DNA of 47,755 bases from an uncultured Scytonema sp. (lineage in GTDB: Bacteria > Cyanobacteriota > Cyanobacteriia > Cyanobacteriales > Nostocaceae). Shown piece by piece: positions 1 to 7,886 of this stretch (position 1 is its first letter; every line of letters begins with the position of its first letter). The translations under genes were made by a program, and so were the position numbers. The DNA is taken from contig CALMVQ010000053.1 of NCBI GenBank assembly GCA_937873135.1, positions 1-47,755 of the forward strand, given 5' to 3'. Below the pieces are notes generated by a model. It was given only the letters and a program-made list of their open reading frames with translations. It was not told the origin of the DNA and made no database searches.

Positions 1-328
1 ATAATTAAAATTAGGGGATTTGAAGTGGACGCCTTTTTTGCTCGCACTATGTGTCCCCTTAAAAAAATATTTTTTGGTTTTCCATAAATAAATTTAGGGG
101 CTTGAAACCGTTTTTTCTGTTTCTTTATGAGTGCCTTTTAACTTTTAACTTTTGCCAAGTTCTGTCAGAATTCAGGAGCCAGGAATCATTTGTTAAAATT
201 TATAAGGCTTGGTATCTTTCTTCGATGCTCTGAACAATTCTGGCTCCTGAATTTTACAGATGAAAGCGCCGGACATTCTTTACATTTTTGCTTCACCTCG
301 TCACGGAAGAGCCTTACATTAGGCTTGC
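1..328. other. gene-free left edge with an inverted repeat
   Basis: I see no convincing gene here. The stretch at about 127-158, running into TTTTAACTTTTAACTTTTGCC, resembles 16555-16590, so it is a dispersed repeat. The inverted repeat at 161-260 is listed separately. A short reading frame starting at 190 has no recognisable family and overlaps that repeat, so I leave it out. Confidence 0.5.
161..260. repeat. MITE-like inverted repeat (copy 1)
   Basis: The left arm at 161-184 (TCTGTCAGAATTCAGGAGCC...) is almost the exact reverse complement of the right arm at 238-260 (...GGCTCCTGAATTTTACAGA). The arms are about 23 bp and enclose about 53 bp. The arm sequence recurs in slightly changed form near 41950-41975, within the sterol cluster, so this is a dispersed family. 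No transposase is present, which fits a non-autonomous element or a folded intergenic repeat. Confidence 0.6.
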
Positions 329-517
329 TTAGAATGGCGGAGGAATTTCCAGCTGCTTGCATATTCTCAGTGCTGTAAATTCGGGAATTTCTCTATGACG
401 AGGTACAGAGGTTCGATGATTATTTGCTGGGTTCTCCCATATAGAGTGTTCTCCTCCCTCACGCACCAATATACAATCATGCTGGCTCAAATGGCGAATC
501 AAATCCCGGCGCTTCAT
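329..517 (-). CDS. hicA: HicA-type mRNA interferase toxin
   Basis: This 62-residue protein starts MKRRDLIRHL and carries the HicA signature: a GGEHSIWENP segment with the catalytic histidine, then a basic NHRTSVPRHREI stretch. HicA toxins have a double-stranded-RNA-binding-like fold and cleave mRNA at ribosomes. The length is typical of the family. The start ATG overlaps the stop of the upstream gene (ATGA, 514-517), so the pair is translationally coupled. The partner encoded just upstream is a HicB-type antitoxin. Function is inferred from family and pairing and is quite secure. Confidence 0.88.
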   Translation of the reverse strand: MKRRDLIRHLSQHDCILVREGGEHSIWENPANNHRTSVPRHREIPEFTALRICKQLEIPPPF

Positions 518-798
518 GATGCAGCTAAATCTGGCACAATCCTTATACGAGAAGCTGCTGTAAGAATAAGATGAATCGGTTCTTCTAGATCAGCTTCAGG
601 GTCGGTCAATAGCGAGTTAGGTTTGGGTATAGGCTCGCCATTCATTAAGTTTGTCTGGACCATGTCAACAAGTGCATTTGCCAATGAATATCGGGCTTTT
701 TCCAGATTTTCTGCAAATGTAATTGTTCCAGGGAAGTCTAATACTTCCCCATGCACGCCCTCTTTGAGGAACTTATACATCGCCTTATATGTTAACAT
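514..798 (-). CDS. hicB: HicB-type antitoxin
   Basis: This 94-residue acidic protein lies directly upstream of hicA and overlaps it by 4 bp. The pattern (GEVLDFPGTITFAENLEKA followed by a helical ALVDMV segment) fits the HicB partial RNase-H-like fold that wraps and neutralises HicA. No C-terminal DNA-binding domain is evident, so autorepression would have to use another mechanism. Here antitoxin precedes toxin, an arrangement seen in many cyanobacterial HicAB pairs. I chose the start at 798, the first available codon; no strong ribosome-binding site is visible. Confidence 0.85.
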   Translation of the reverse strand: MLTYKAMYKFLKEGVHGEVLDFPGTITFAENLEKARYSLANALVDMVQTNLMNGEPIPKPNSLLTDPEADLEEPIHLILTAASRIRIVPDLAAS

Positions 799-1187
799 TC
801 TCTTTGATATTTTGATATACAGAATTTGCTACTTAGCCTAACTTCACTATTATGATGCTTTCAAGGGTCTAACCCAAAGCTTCATCGGTGGCAGATAAGC
901 TGATGTTGGATCTCCCTTATTTCATAAAGAAACTGTTTTTACTCTCGATAACGGTTATTTAGGAACACGAGGCTCGTTTGAGGAAGGGTATCCGCCTACT
1001 CGTTTAATCAGGAGAGAATTCCTGTGTTCACTAAATCGTGGCTGAGTCAGTGCGGGTGGTTGGAGATGTATTGCTTTTTGGCAATTGGTGGAGCGATCGC
1101 TAATTGGGATTGTGCTTTTGCTCAGAGCCAAATCGTGGAGCGATCGCACTCTGGGAACTGAAAAATCTGTTGTTACCCTACTCCCTC
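799..1187. other. intergenic region with gene fragment
   Basis: This interval lies between the hicB start and the end of the FNT channel gene. It contains the GH65 fragment at 899-1045. A weak open stretch follows at about 1050-1160, with two GCGATCGC-like sites near 1093 and 1140. Reading frames antisense to this region have no recognisable family. Confidence 0.5.
899..1045 (+). pseudogene. N-terminal scrap of a GH65 family glycosidase/phosphorylase
   Basis: Translating the plus strand from 899 to the stop at 1043-1045 gives a short piece with TVFTLDNGYLGTRGSFEEGY. This closely matches the conserved N-terminal motif of family 65 hydrolases and phosphorylases (maltose, trehalose or kojibiose phosphorylases), usually LGNGYLGTRG. 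The frame is closed by a stop just upstream and ends after about 48 codons, whereas GH65 proteins run to about 750 residues. This is therefore a dead remnant. It sits 1.2 kb from an intact GH31 alpha-glucosidase, suggesting a former alpha-glucoside use locus. Confidence 0.6.
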
Positions 1188-2060
1188 TTAATGATTTCGG
1201 TTGACCTGAGGTGCAACCTGACCGTAATTGAGTACCGCTACTAATGACACCCCACCGATAGTATTGCCTAAGAGGGTAGGAATCATAAATCCACCGAAAT
1301 AATCTCCCCAAGACTTCGCTTGAGTTGTCACAAGATAAAGCGCATTAGCTGAACCTGCAACAATATGCGAAAGTCCTGCTAACCCCACCAGGTAGGTGAG
1401 AATAATAATAATACTTAATCGGGAAGTATCGGCACCAGGCATTAGCCACGCGACCAATGCAATCAGCCATCCGGCGAAGATACCTCGCGATAGAATTGTC
1501 CAGAATCCACCCTCCATCTCCAACATACCCAACTCAGTGAAAGCCTGTCGAACTTCGGGACGGAAAATCTCCGTATGACCGACAACAAGAGCAAATATTA
1601 ATGTTCCAGTGAGGTTGGTGGCTAAGACGATCGCCCACAACCGCAGGACACGCCAGAAAGTCCTGGCATTTCGTCGCTGCAATAAAGGTAGAATAACTGT
1701 TAAGGTATTTTCGGTGAATAGTTGCTGGCGTCCTAACACCACTATCAGGAAACCAATAGGATATCCCAGACTGGAAAGCAGAGGACGCCAAGGTTCGTTG
1801 GGTAACTTAGAGTAAATCAGACCTTCACCGACCATTGAGAAACCCATAGATAAACCAGCTGCCAATCCAGACCAAGCCAAAGCGAAAATCGGACGACGCA
1901 ATTCATTTTCACCTTCTAAGCGAATCACCTCGTGAATGACAACAGCCTTAGCCCGACCACGTGCATTGATCTCCTTCTTTTCAAGATCATCCAGTCCGAG
2001 TTCCCGCGATCGCGATTCGGATAGTTGTCCCTCTGGCTGCTGTTCCCTACTTCGTCTCAT
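1188..2060 (-). CDS. formate/nitrite transporter (FNT) family membrane channel
   Basis: This 290-residue protein has a soluble, charged N-terminal stretch of about 60 residues, then six hydrophobic segments typical of FNT pentameric channels. The region around ALAWSGLAAGLSMGFSMVGE is the first helix, and LGRQQLFTENTL resembles the broken-helix loop of the family. FNT proteins pass small monovalent anions such as formate, nitrite or hydrosulfide. The long N-terminus and the ELRRPIFAL junction resemble the YfdC-like branch, whose substrate is not well defined. It stands alone between a gene fragment and a divergent alpha-glucosidase. The substrate cannot be read from the sequence. Confidence 0.85.
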   Translation of the reverse strand: MRRSREQQPEGQLSESRSRELGLDDLEKKEINARGRAKAVVIHEVIRLEGENELRRPIFALAWSGLAAGLSMGFSMVGEGLIYSKLPNEPWRPLLSSLGYPIGFLIVVLGRQQLFTENTLTVILPLLQRRNARTFWRVLRLWAIVLATNLTGTLIFALVVGHTEIFRPEVRQAFTELGMLEMEGGFWTILSRGIFAGWLIALVAWLMPGADTSRLSIIIILTYLVGLAGLSHIVAGSANALYLVTTQAKSWGDYFGGFMIPTLLGNTIGGVSLVAVLNYGQVAPQVNRNH

Positions 2061-2210
2061 AGTTTAACCTAATAGATCATTCGCTGTCTACCACACCAAC
2101 TATGATGAGTCTTTTCCCAAGCACTATTCGTGCTGACTACAAAACAGTTAATGTGACAGATTACTAAACATTAGATATTCAGCTCTGTTAATTCATCCGT
2201 CGGTAGGTTT

Positions 2211-4643
2211 ATGCGGCATCATTCACCGTATACAGTGACAACTGTTGCTAAAAATACTATTTGCATTAAAGAATATATGCCGCAATACTTTGGAAAACTG
2301 CCGACAACCGATCAATCTTGGACGAAAATTGATTCAGTACAAGCTTTTCATTTGGGCGAACGCACAATCGACTTTGATTGTGGTGCCTCACGTCTTACCA
2401 TCAGTATCCTCGCAGCAAACTTAATTCGTGTGCGGATGTCTCCCACAGGAGAATTTCAACCCCGTCGTTCTTGGGCAGTGACATTGGATGATAGTGAATG
2501 GGAGAAAGTCCCAATTGAAGTTTGGGAAACTGACACAACAGTAGAAATTGCTACCGAGTCTGTGCGAGTGTGCGTTGCTCGGCAGAAGTTTAGTATAACT
2601 TGCTTCGACAAGACAGGTCGTCCCTTTGCCCAAGATGCAGACATGGGTATGGGTTGGCGGATGGGTGCAGTGGCGGCGTGGAAACAAATAGAAGTTGACG
2701 AACATTTCTACGGTTTTGGCGAACGTACAGGGTTTCTTGACAAACTCAGCGAAGTCAAAACGAACTGGACAATGGATTCTTTAGATTTCGGCTCCCTGAC
2801 TGATGAAATGTACCAAGCAATCCCGTTTTTTATGGCATTGCGTCCCGAGGTGGCTTACGGTATTTTATTCAACACAACTTTCTGGAGTCAGTTCGACATA
2901 GGTGCAGAACAACCCGGAGTTTTGAAAATGGAAACTCGCGCCTCGGAGTTGGACTACTATGTGGTTTATGGTCATAAACCTAGCGATATTCTCCGTACTT
3001 ATACGCAGTTAACTGGGAGAATGCCATTACCACCAAAATGGGCGTTAGGTTACCACCAATGTCGCTGGAGTTATGAATCTGAATTAGTCGTGCGCGAACT
3101 GGCACAAGAATTCCGATTTCGCCAAATTCCCTGCGATGTCATCCACCTTGACATTGACTACATGCACGGCTACCGTGTCTTTACTTGGAGTCCTAAACGC
3201 TTCCCCAACCCAGCAAAACTGATTGGCGACTTAGCAGACAATGGCTTCAAAACAGTAACCATCGTCGATCCCGGTGTTAAGTACGAACCAGAAGCCAATT
3301 ATCACGTTTTTGATGAAGGGGTAGAAAAGGACTATTTTGTACGTAAAGCCGATGGACAATTATTCCACGGCTACGTGTGGCCTGATAAAGCTGTTTTTCC
3401 TGATTTTTTGCGCCCCTCCGTGCGCCAGTGGTGGGGTGACTTACACAAAAGCCTCACAGATATCGGTGTTGCCGGAATCTGGAATGATATGAACGAACCC
3501 GCCATCGACGATCGCCCCTTCGGTGATCCCGGCCACAAAATTTGGTTTCCTCTTGACACGCCGCAGGGGAGAGAGGGGGAAAACCCTGAAGCTAAAATCG
3601 CCGCGACTCATGCAGAAGTTCACAACTTATATGGGTTGACAATGGCGCAATCTTCTGCTATTGGTTTGCAAAGACTACGACCGAATGAACGTTCTTTTGT
3701 GCTGACTCGTTCTGGTTTTGCTGGGGTGCAACGGTGGTCGTCAGTGTGGATGGGCGACAATCAGTCGTTGTGGGATCATTTGGAAATGTCTCTGCCGATG
3801 CTATGCAATATGGGACTATCTGGTGTGGCGTTTGTGGGTTGCGATATCGGCGGGTTTGCTGGTAACGCGACGGCGGAATTATTTGCTCGTTGGATGCAAG
3901 TAGGAATGCTGTACCCCCTGATGCGGGCTCACTCGGCAATGACGACAGCCCGTCACGAACCGTGGGTTTTTGGCGATCGCGTTGAGAAAATCTGTCGGGA
4001 ATACATTAATCTGCGTTACCAGTTGCTGCCATACATATACACTCTCTTCTGGGAAGCCGCAACTACCGGAGCGCCAATTTTACGACCATTACTCTACCAT
4101 TTTCCCAACGATCCCAAAACCTACACACTTTATGATCAGGTTTTGCTTGGCCCTTCCCTGATGGCTGCACCAATTTATCGCCCTGGAATTGAGCATCGGG
4201 TTGTTTACTTACCCGCAGGAACTTGGTATGACTGGTGGACGAATGAAAGTTACACTGGACCCATCCATATTCTTGCCCATGCACCACTGGAAAGAATGCC
4301 GCTATATGTCCGTGCTGGTGCAATTATACCCATGCAACCTGTCATGCAGTATGTTGATGAACGTCCACTAGACGAACTCAGGCTACGCGTTTTTCCAGGT
4401 ACTGGTGATTATACACTTTACGAAGACGACGGACACACTTTTGAATACAAGCAGGAAGCTTTTGCTACTACAGAATATAGTGTATTCGCTGATGAAGAAC
4501 AAATGGTTGTCGAAATTGCTGCGCGTTCCGGAAACTGGACACCACCAACGCGAGAGATTATTGTCGAAGCGATCGGTGTTGGCGAACAACGCTTCCCAGA
4601 TGATGGCTCTTCACGCACCTTAAAGTATCGTATGATTTCTTAG
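2211..4643 (+). CDS. glycoside hydrolase family 31 alpha-glucosidase
   Basis: This 810-residue protein has the GH31 layout: an N-terminal beta-sandwich to about residue 240, a catalytic barrel beginning near PLPPKWALGYHQCRWSY, and C-terminal beta domains. The catalytic nucleophile motif GIWNDMNEPAI is present, with the aspartate at residue 426. The family hydrolyses terminal alpha-linked glucose from oligosaccharides with retention of configuration. No signal peptide is seen, so it is probably cytoplasmic. The start may instead be the ATG at 2277 (MPQYFGKLP), since the first 22 residues are not family-like. It is divergent from the FNT gene and close to a GH65 remnant. Confidence 0.93.
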   Translation: MRHHSPYTVTTVAKNTICIKEYMPQYFGKLPTTDQSWTKIDSVQAFHLGERTIDFDCGASRLTISILAANLIRVRMSPTGEFQPRRSWAVTLDDSEWEKVPIEVWETDTTVEIATESVRVCVARQKFSITCFDKTGRPFAQDADMGMGWRMGAVAAWKQIEVDEHFYGFGERTGFLDKLSEVKTNWTMDSLDFGSLTDEMYQAIPFFMALRPEVAYGILFNTTFWSQFDIGAEQPGVLKMETRASELDYYVVYGHKPSDILRTYTQLTGRMPLPPKWALGYHQCRWSYESELVVRELAQEFRFRQIPCDVIHLDIDYMHGYRVFTWSPKRFPNPAKLIGDLADNGFKTVTIVDPGVKYEPEANYHVFDEGVEKDYFVRKADGQLFHGYVWPDKAVFPDFLRPSVRQWWGDLHKSLTDIGVAGIWNDMNEPAIDDRPFGDPGHKIWFPLDTPQGREGENPEAKIAATHAEVHNLYGLTMAQSSAIGLQRLRPNERSFVLTRSGFAGVQRWSSVWMGDNQSLWDHLEMSLPMLCNMGLSGVAFVGCDIGGFAGNATAELFARWMQVGMLYPLMRAHSAMTTARHEPWVFGDRVEKICREYINLRYQLLPYIYTLFWEAATTGAPILRPLLYHFPNDPKTYTLYDQVLLGPSLMAAPIYRPGIEHRVVYLPAGTWYDWWTNESYTGPIHILAHAPLERMPLYVRAGAIIPMQPVMQYVDERPLDELRLRVFPGTGDYTLYEDDGHTFEYKQEAFATTEYSVFADEEQMVVEIAARSGNWTPPTREIIVEAIGVGEQRFPDDGSSRTLKYRMIS

Positions 4644-4816
4644 CACTCCAGCAAACTAAGAATGATGGATGAGGGAGGGGAACTCGGAGTCCTCTCTCAA
4701 AAGAACTCGCAACTCCAAGTTCGTAGTCAGAACGTTGAGGATTCTGGCAGTTTTCATTATGACTTCTGATATGATGTTCGTCAAATTACCCATGTGGAAA
4801 AGAACCTCACCCCTAA

Positions 4817-4838
4817 TCCCTCCCCGCAAGCGGAGGGA
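4817..4838. repeat. short GC-rich hairpin downstream of the alpha-glucosidase
   Basis: TCCCTCC and GGAGGGA form a 7-bp stem around a CCGCAAGC loop. No T-run follows, so it is more like the common cyanobacterial small palindromic repeats than a classic terminator, though it could end transcription of the alpha-glucosidase gene. Confidence 0.4.
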
Positions 4839-4900
4839 GCTACGGTGTAGAGTTCAGACGGAATTAAGGTTAATTTACCGGACATGATATGATTCTAAAA

Positions 4901-5497
4901 TCATACTTTCGCCGCTATAGCCAAAATCCCCAAAATCTTAGCTGGATTACTGATAGAGTACTCAGCTAAATCGATTGCGACTGTTTTCCCATACAGCTTT
5001 AAAAATACCCAATTGGTTCCGGTTGTCACAGTCCCATAGACAGTTCTCTCATCACCATATTTTTGATTAAATATTTGCGCCGCCACCATTTCTGCTATGC
5101 ATTGCCCTAATCCGCCATTGATGTCTTCTTTCTTAGCTTCAACCACAACGACAACGGGCGATCTTACAATCAGAGCTTCTTTTGATTGTGTGAGCAAGAA
5201 ATCACAGTAACCATTTAGTCCAAGGCTTGTATCAACGTTAAAATCTATTCCAGAAAACAGATTTATCGGTTGACTTAAGAGCGTTCTTAAATCAGCCAAA
5301 AGTGGAAAAATTAACGCTTCCGAACGAATTTTTTCGCTATTACTTGGTCTTAAAAACGGAAAATAATTTGTTAGAGCTTGTTTTAAGAATGGACTGGGCT
5401 CTAATTCAGGAACATCTGCAAAAATGTCCATCTTTTCCTCAGTGGTTAAGGAAAATTTTTCGATAACTTCGGAAAAAGAAAATTCACTATAGCTCAT
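4901..5497 (-). CDS. conserved cyanobacterial hypothetical protein, PD-(D/E)XK nuclease-like
   Basis: This 198-residue protein is of a kind common in filamentous cyanobacteria. The central part reads NGYCDFLLTQ, then VVVVVEAKKED, then GQCIAEMVAAQIFN. This D...ExK arrangement followed by a helix with Q resembles the PD-(D/E)XK restriction-endonuclease fold. The C-terminal part has a beta-rich pattern with TTGTNWVFLKL, also seen in these proteins. No partner methylase or specificity gene is nearby. The true role is unknown, and nuclease activity is inferred only from the fold pattern. Confidence 0.7.
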   Translation of the reverse strand: MSYSEFSFSEVIEKFSLTTEEKMDIFADVPELEPSPFLKQALTNYFPFLRPSNSEKIRSEALIFPLLADLRTLLSQPINLFSGIDFNVDTSLGLNGYCDFLLTQSKEALIVRSPVVVVVEAKKEDINGGLGQCIAEMVAAQIFNQKYGDERTVYGTVTTGTNWVFLKLYGKTVAIDLAEYSISNPAKILGILAIAAKV

Positions 5498-5805
5498 TGT
5501 GGTTTTTCTTCATGTATTTTAGGAGTACAATTTATAGCGAAGCGTGTCAGCGAGTAAAACGTTCGCTCTCGGCGCAACGCTGGTTAATTAGAATCGCGAT
5601 CCACCATTCACTTCAATCACACTACCAGTCAAATAGTCGCATTCGATAATAAAACGCATAGAAGAGCGAAATTTTGTAAGGTTTCATCAAAATTATATTG
5701 CTATACCTCCTTTTGTTCCTGTGTTAACATTTCAGAATATGGATGATATTTTTGTCAATGCGTAAGTGCTATCAATAATTTCAGTAAAGGAAAGGAATAT
5801 CTATC
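5498..5805. other. intergenic region with SDR remnant
   Basis: Between two unrelated genes this stretch contains the C-terminal remnant of a short-chain dehydrogenase (5588-5668) and AT-rich sequence. AAAGGAAAGG at about 5786-5795 serves as the ribosome-binding site for the Uma2 gene. Confidence 0.5.
5588..5668 (-). pseudogene. C-terminal scrap of a short-chain dehydrogenase/reductase
   Basis: The minus-strand translation ends MRFIIECDYLTGSVIEVNGG followed by SRF and a stop. This matches the C-terminal end of classical SDRs (FabG-like: ...dYiTGqvi.vnGG). Nothing upstream in frame restores the rest of the roughly 250-residue enzyme, so it is a relic. Only about 26 codons survive. Confidence 0.6.
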
Positions 5806-6438
5806 ATGACTCAAGCCTTACCTAAAACTAAACTTGTAACCTTTGAAGAATTCATTGCTTGGTATCCGGAAAATTCAGAACGTTCTTATGAGCTACATGA
5901 TGGAGTAATTGTAGAGATGGCTTTGCCAAAAGGTAAACACGAAAGGGTTGTTGGGTTTTTAGCTTCCAAAACAACTTCTGAATTCCTGCGCCTAAAGCTT
6001 CCCTACTTCATACCAAAAACTGTAATCATCAAACCACCTCTTCATGAGTCTGGATATTCTCCAGATGTATTGGTATTAAACAACGACAATCTTGTAAATG
6101 AACCTGTATGGGAAGATGAATCATTCATTCAAAAGGCTGCATCAATAGCTTTAGTAATTGAAGTAGTTAGTAGCAATTGGCGTGATGATTATCTCAAAAA
6201 ATATGCTGATTATGAGGAAATGGAAATCGCTGAATACTGGATTGTTGATTATGCTGCTTTAGGCGGTAGAGAATTTATTGGCGATCCTAAGCAACCTACT
6301 ATCTTAGTTTGCTCGTTGGATCAAGGTGAGTATCGGGTTACCAAGTTTCGAGGTGATGACCTTATTGTATCTCGCGTGTTCCCAGATTTAAACCTGACCG
6401 CTCAACAGATTTTCAATGCTGCTATTTCTCCAGGGTAA
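5806..6438 (+). CDS. Uma2 family (DUF820) restriction endonuclease-like protein
   Basis: This 210-residue protein belongs to the Uma2/DUF820 family, which is greatly expanded in cyanobacteria. It begins with TFEEFIAWYPE and YELHDGVIVEM, has GYSPDVLVLN and ALVIEVVSSNWRDDY, and ends with the KYADYEEMEIAEYWIVDY motif. The D...E-V core corresponds to a PD-(D/E)XK nuclease-like active site. The biological role of the family is not settled; links to mobile DNA and defence have been suggested. A strong AAAGGAAAGG ribosome-binding site precedes the ATG. It sits in a remnant-rich stretch. Confidence 0.9.
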   Translation: MTQALPKTKLVTFEEFIAWYPENSERSYELHDGVIVEMALPKGKHERVVGFLASKTTSEFLRLKLPYFIPKTVIIKPPLHESGYSPDVLVLNNDNLVNEPVWEDESFIQKAASIALVIEVVSSNWRDDYLKKYADYEEMEIAEYWIVDYAALGGREFIGDPKQPTILVCSLDQGEYRVTKFRGDDLIVSRVFPDLNLTAQQIFNAAISPG

Positions 6439-6661
6439 ACGCATCTAAATTATTCTTGACAAGGACCTTAGTTTATGAATATAAGAATTGCCAGAGTTTC
6501 TCGTTTAGTTTGTTTCACTTCGCTCAAAGCCATGCCACAGGCTTGCCGCAAAGCGTCTATTTTCTTTGGGCAGTAGCTAGCACCTGTAGGCAATCCAGCA
6601 ACACCACTTTGCTCAAATGGAATTTGACTCAAAAAATAGGCATCTTTGGTTTTGTCTTTAG

Positions 6662-6790
6662 GCATTGCTCTTTTGTGGCGATCGCACTTTCTACCAAGCT
6701 ATCTTTGACAATCGCCCTACACTCCCTTCTTATGTGGAAGGGATTGAGGCTGAAGTTGCGGCAATTTCATCTGTTTTCAGGATTGGTTAA
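6662..6790 (+). pseudogene. coding-like remnant of unknown family
   Basis: A plus-strand frame from 6662 to a stop at 6788-6790 reads like protein (GDRTFYQAIFDNRPTLPSYV then GIEAEVAAISSVF). It has no start codon, is preceded by a stop, and overlaps the cupin remnant on the other strand. I do not recognise the family. It is probably the C-terminal piece of a lost gene. Confidence 0.3.
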
Positions 6791-7012
6791 AATAGCTTTT
6801 GGTTGATTAGCATTAAATAGAGAAGCAGACAATAGAATAATCGGTTTGTTTGTTTGGTTTTCTCCATAATGAACCATTCCGGCAGGTTCAACTAAAGAAT
6901 CTCCCACTGTAAGCTGTGTAGTTTTCCTTTGTTGAAGAATCAATTGTGTGCCATTAGCTTTCGTTACTTTAGCCTCTCCACGCACAACAGTATAAGTTAG
7001 ATAGCAATTCCC
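6767..7012 (-). pseudogene. truncated cupin-domain protein
   Basis: The frame is open from a stop at 7013-7015 and encodes a beta-rich cupin second half: VVRGEAKVTKANGTQL, LTVGDSLVEPAGMVHYGEN, then PIILLSASLF. The VEPAGMVHYGEN segment corresponds to cupin motif 2, with its histidine. Motif 1 and the N-terminal half are missing, so metal or ligand binding is unlikely to be intact. A GTG at 6985 could start a 72-residue product, but no ribosome-binding site is evident. I read it as a gene remnant. Confidence 0.5.
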
Positions 7013-7210
7013 TTAATCCGATTTCTTACCTACTTTTGATCAAGCTCCTCGTCTTCATAACCTGCTCTGTCCAGTAGTGTATCTATCTATTTCTTTTCTG
7101 AGGCTTAGCAGTTCATCGTAATTAAAATGATCAGTGTCGGGGTTGTAACAGTCGTCTACTAATTTTTTCATGGTCAGGTATCTGATATTGAGTGGAGGGA
7201 AATTGCGAGC

Positions 7211-7699
7211 ATGAGACCAGATACGCTTTTGAAAGTTTTAGCTACCTTCCGGGAAGGTGATAGGTTTCTTGGCAGTATTTATTTTGCTAAATTCAATCTA
7301 ACAGTCAGTTTGTCTCTTGACAAAGAGAGAAATAACGAAGATTATGACCACCGATGTATTGAAGCTTTCTTTAATTGGGGAGAAACTTTATTTATAAAGC
7401 TGCAAGACACCACTTTTGAATATTACAAAGATTATGAAGAAATGTGTGGTGGTTTTGACGATCTTGCAATTGATTCACCATCCGAGATATGGCAGTATTG
7501 TAAGCCAACAAACATTCACTTTACATCAAGCTCTCAAGACTCATCCAGCACTTTTATTGATGTTGAACTTGACTGCGACTGGGAGATAGAACATGGTATG
7601 CAATGGTTGGTCAAGAATACCGACGAACTTATGTATGTAGGTCCCTATTTTGGAAATGCAAGTACTGATGAAATAAATGGTATGAGTAATTATGTTTGA
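7211..7699 (+). CDS. hypothetical protein, possible immunity-type (DUF6985-like)
   Basis: This 162-residue acidic protein is preceded by GGAGGG about 10 bases before the ATG. The C-terminal part has a WEIEHGMQW segment followed by LMYVGPYFGNAS. That pattern of a beta strand, a charged EHG turn and a VG.y end resembles DUF6985-type proteins, thought to act as toxin immunity proteins. The N-terminal half has no recognisable features. No cognate toxin gene is adjacent. The match is from memory and weak, so the function is unassigned. Confidence 0.6.
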   Translation: MRPDTLLKVLATFREGDRFLGSIYFAKFNLTVSLSLDKERNNEDYDHRCIEAFFNWGETLFIKLQDTTFEYYKDYEEMCGGFDDLAIDSPSEIWQYCKPTNIHFTSSSQDSSSTFIDVELDCDWEIEHGMQWLVKNTDELMYVGPYFGNASTDEINGMSNYV

Positions 7700-7810
7700 A
7701 AACTCATTGGAAGAGTCTTGAATGACATCATATGAGTCCCACTTTTCCTTTGATGCGGACTTTCGTAAGACTCTAAATCAATCTTGATCGCTATAGATAA
7801 ATGAAGCTCA

Positions 7811-7868
7811 ATTAAAAATTAAAAATTAAAAATTTGACACTTGGCATTTTTAATTTTTAATTTTTAAC
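7811..7868. repeat. AT-rich palindromic repeat (ATTAAAAATT)n, copy 1
   Basis: Repeated ATTAAAAATT units on the left face AATTTTTAAT units on the right across a short TTTGACACTTGGC spacer, giving a long AT-only hairpin. The same arrangement recurs at 9871-9932 and 31422-31474. Located 3' of galE, it may act as a transcription barrier. Confidence 0.7.
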
Positions 7869-7886
7869 TCTTCATCTCCCCAGTTA

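Larger units (their letters stand above)
6439..7210. other. remnant-rich intergenic region
   Basis: No intact gene is convincing. The plus strand has a coding-looking scrap at 6662-6790 and the minus strand a cupin scrap at 6767-7012. Around 6475-6620 the sequence resembles common cyanobacterial intergenic filler. Short frames on both strands over 6456-6806 look like shadows. Confidence 0.5.

Noticed and set aside
955-1311. 118-residue minus-strand frame overlapping the FNT gene
   Set aside because: It overlaps the end of a clear gene in another frame and has no family-like sequence.
6456-6806. 116-residue plus-strand frame
   Set aside because: It has low-complexity composition and conflicts with remnants in other frames that look more protein-like.
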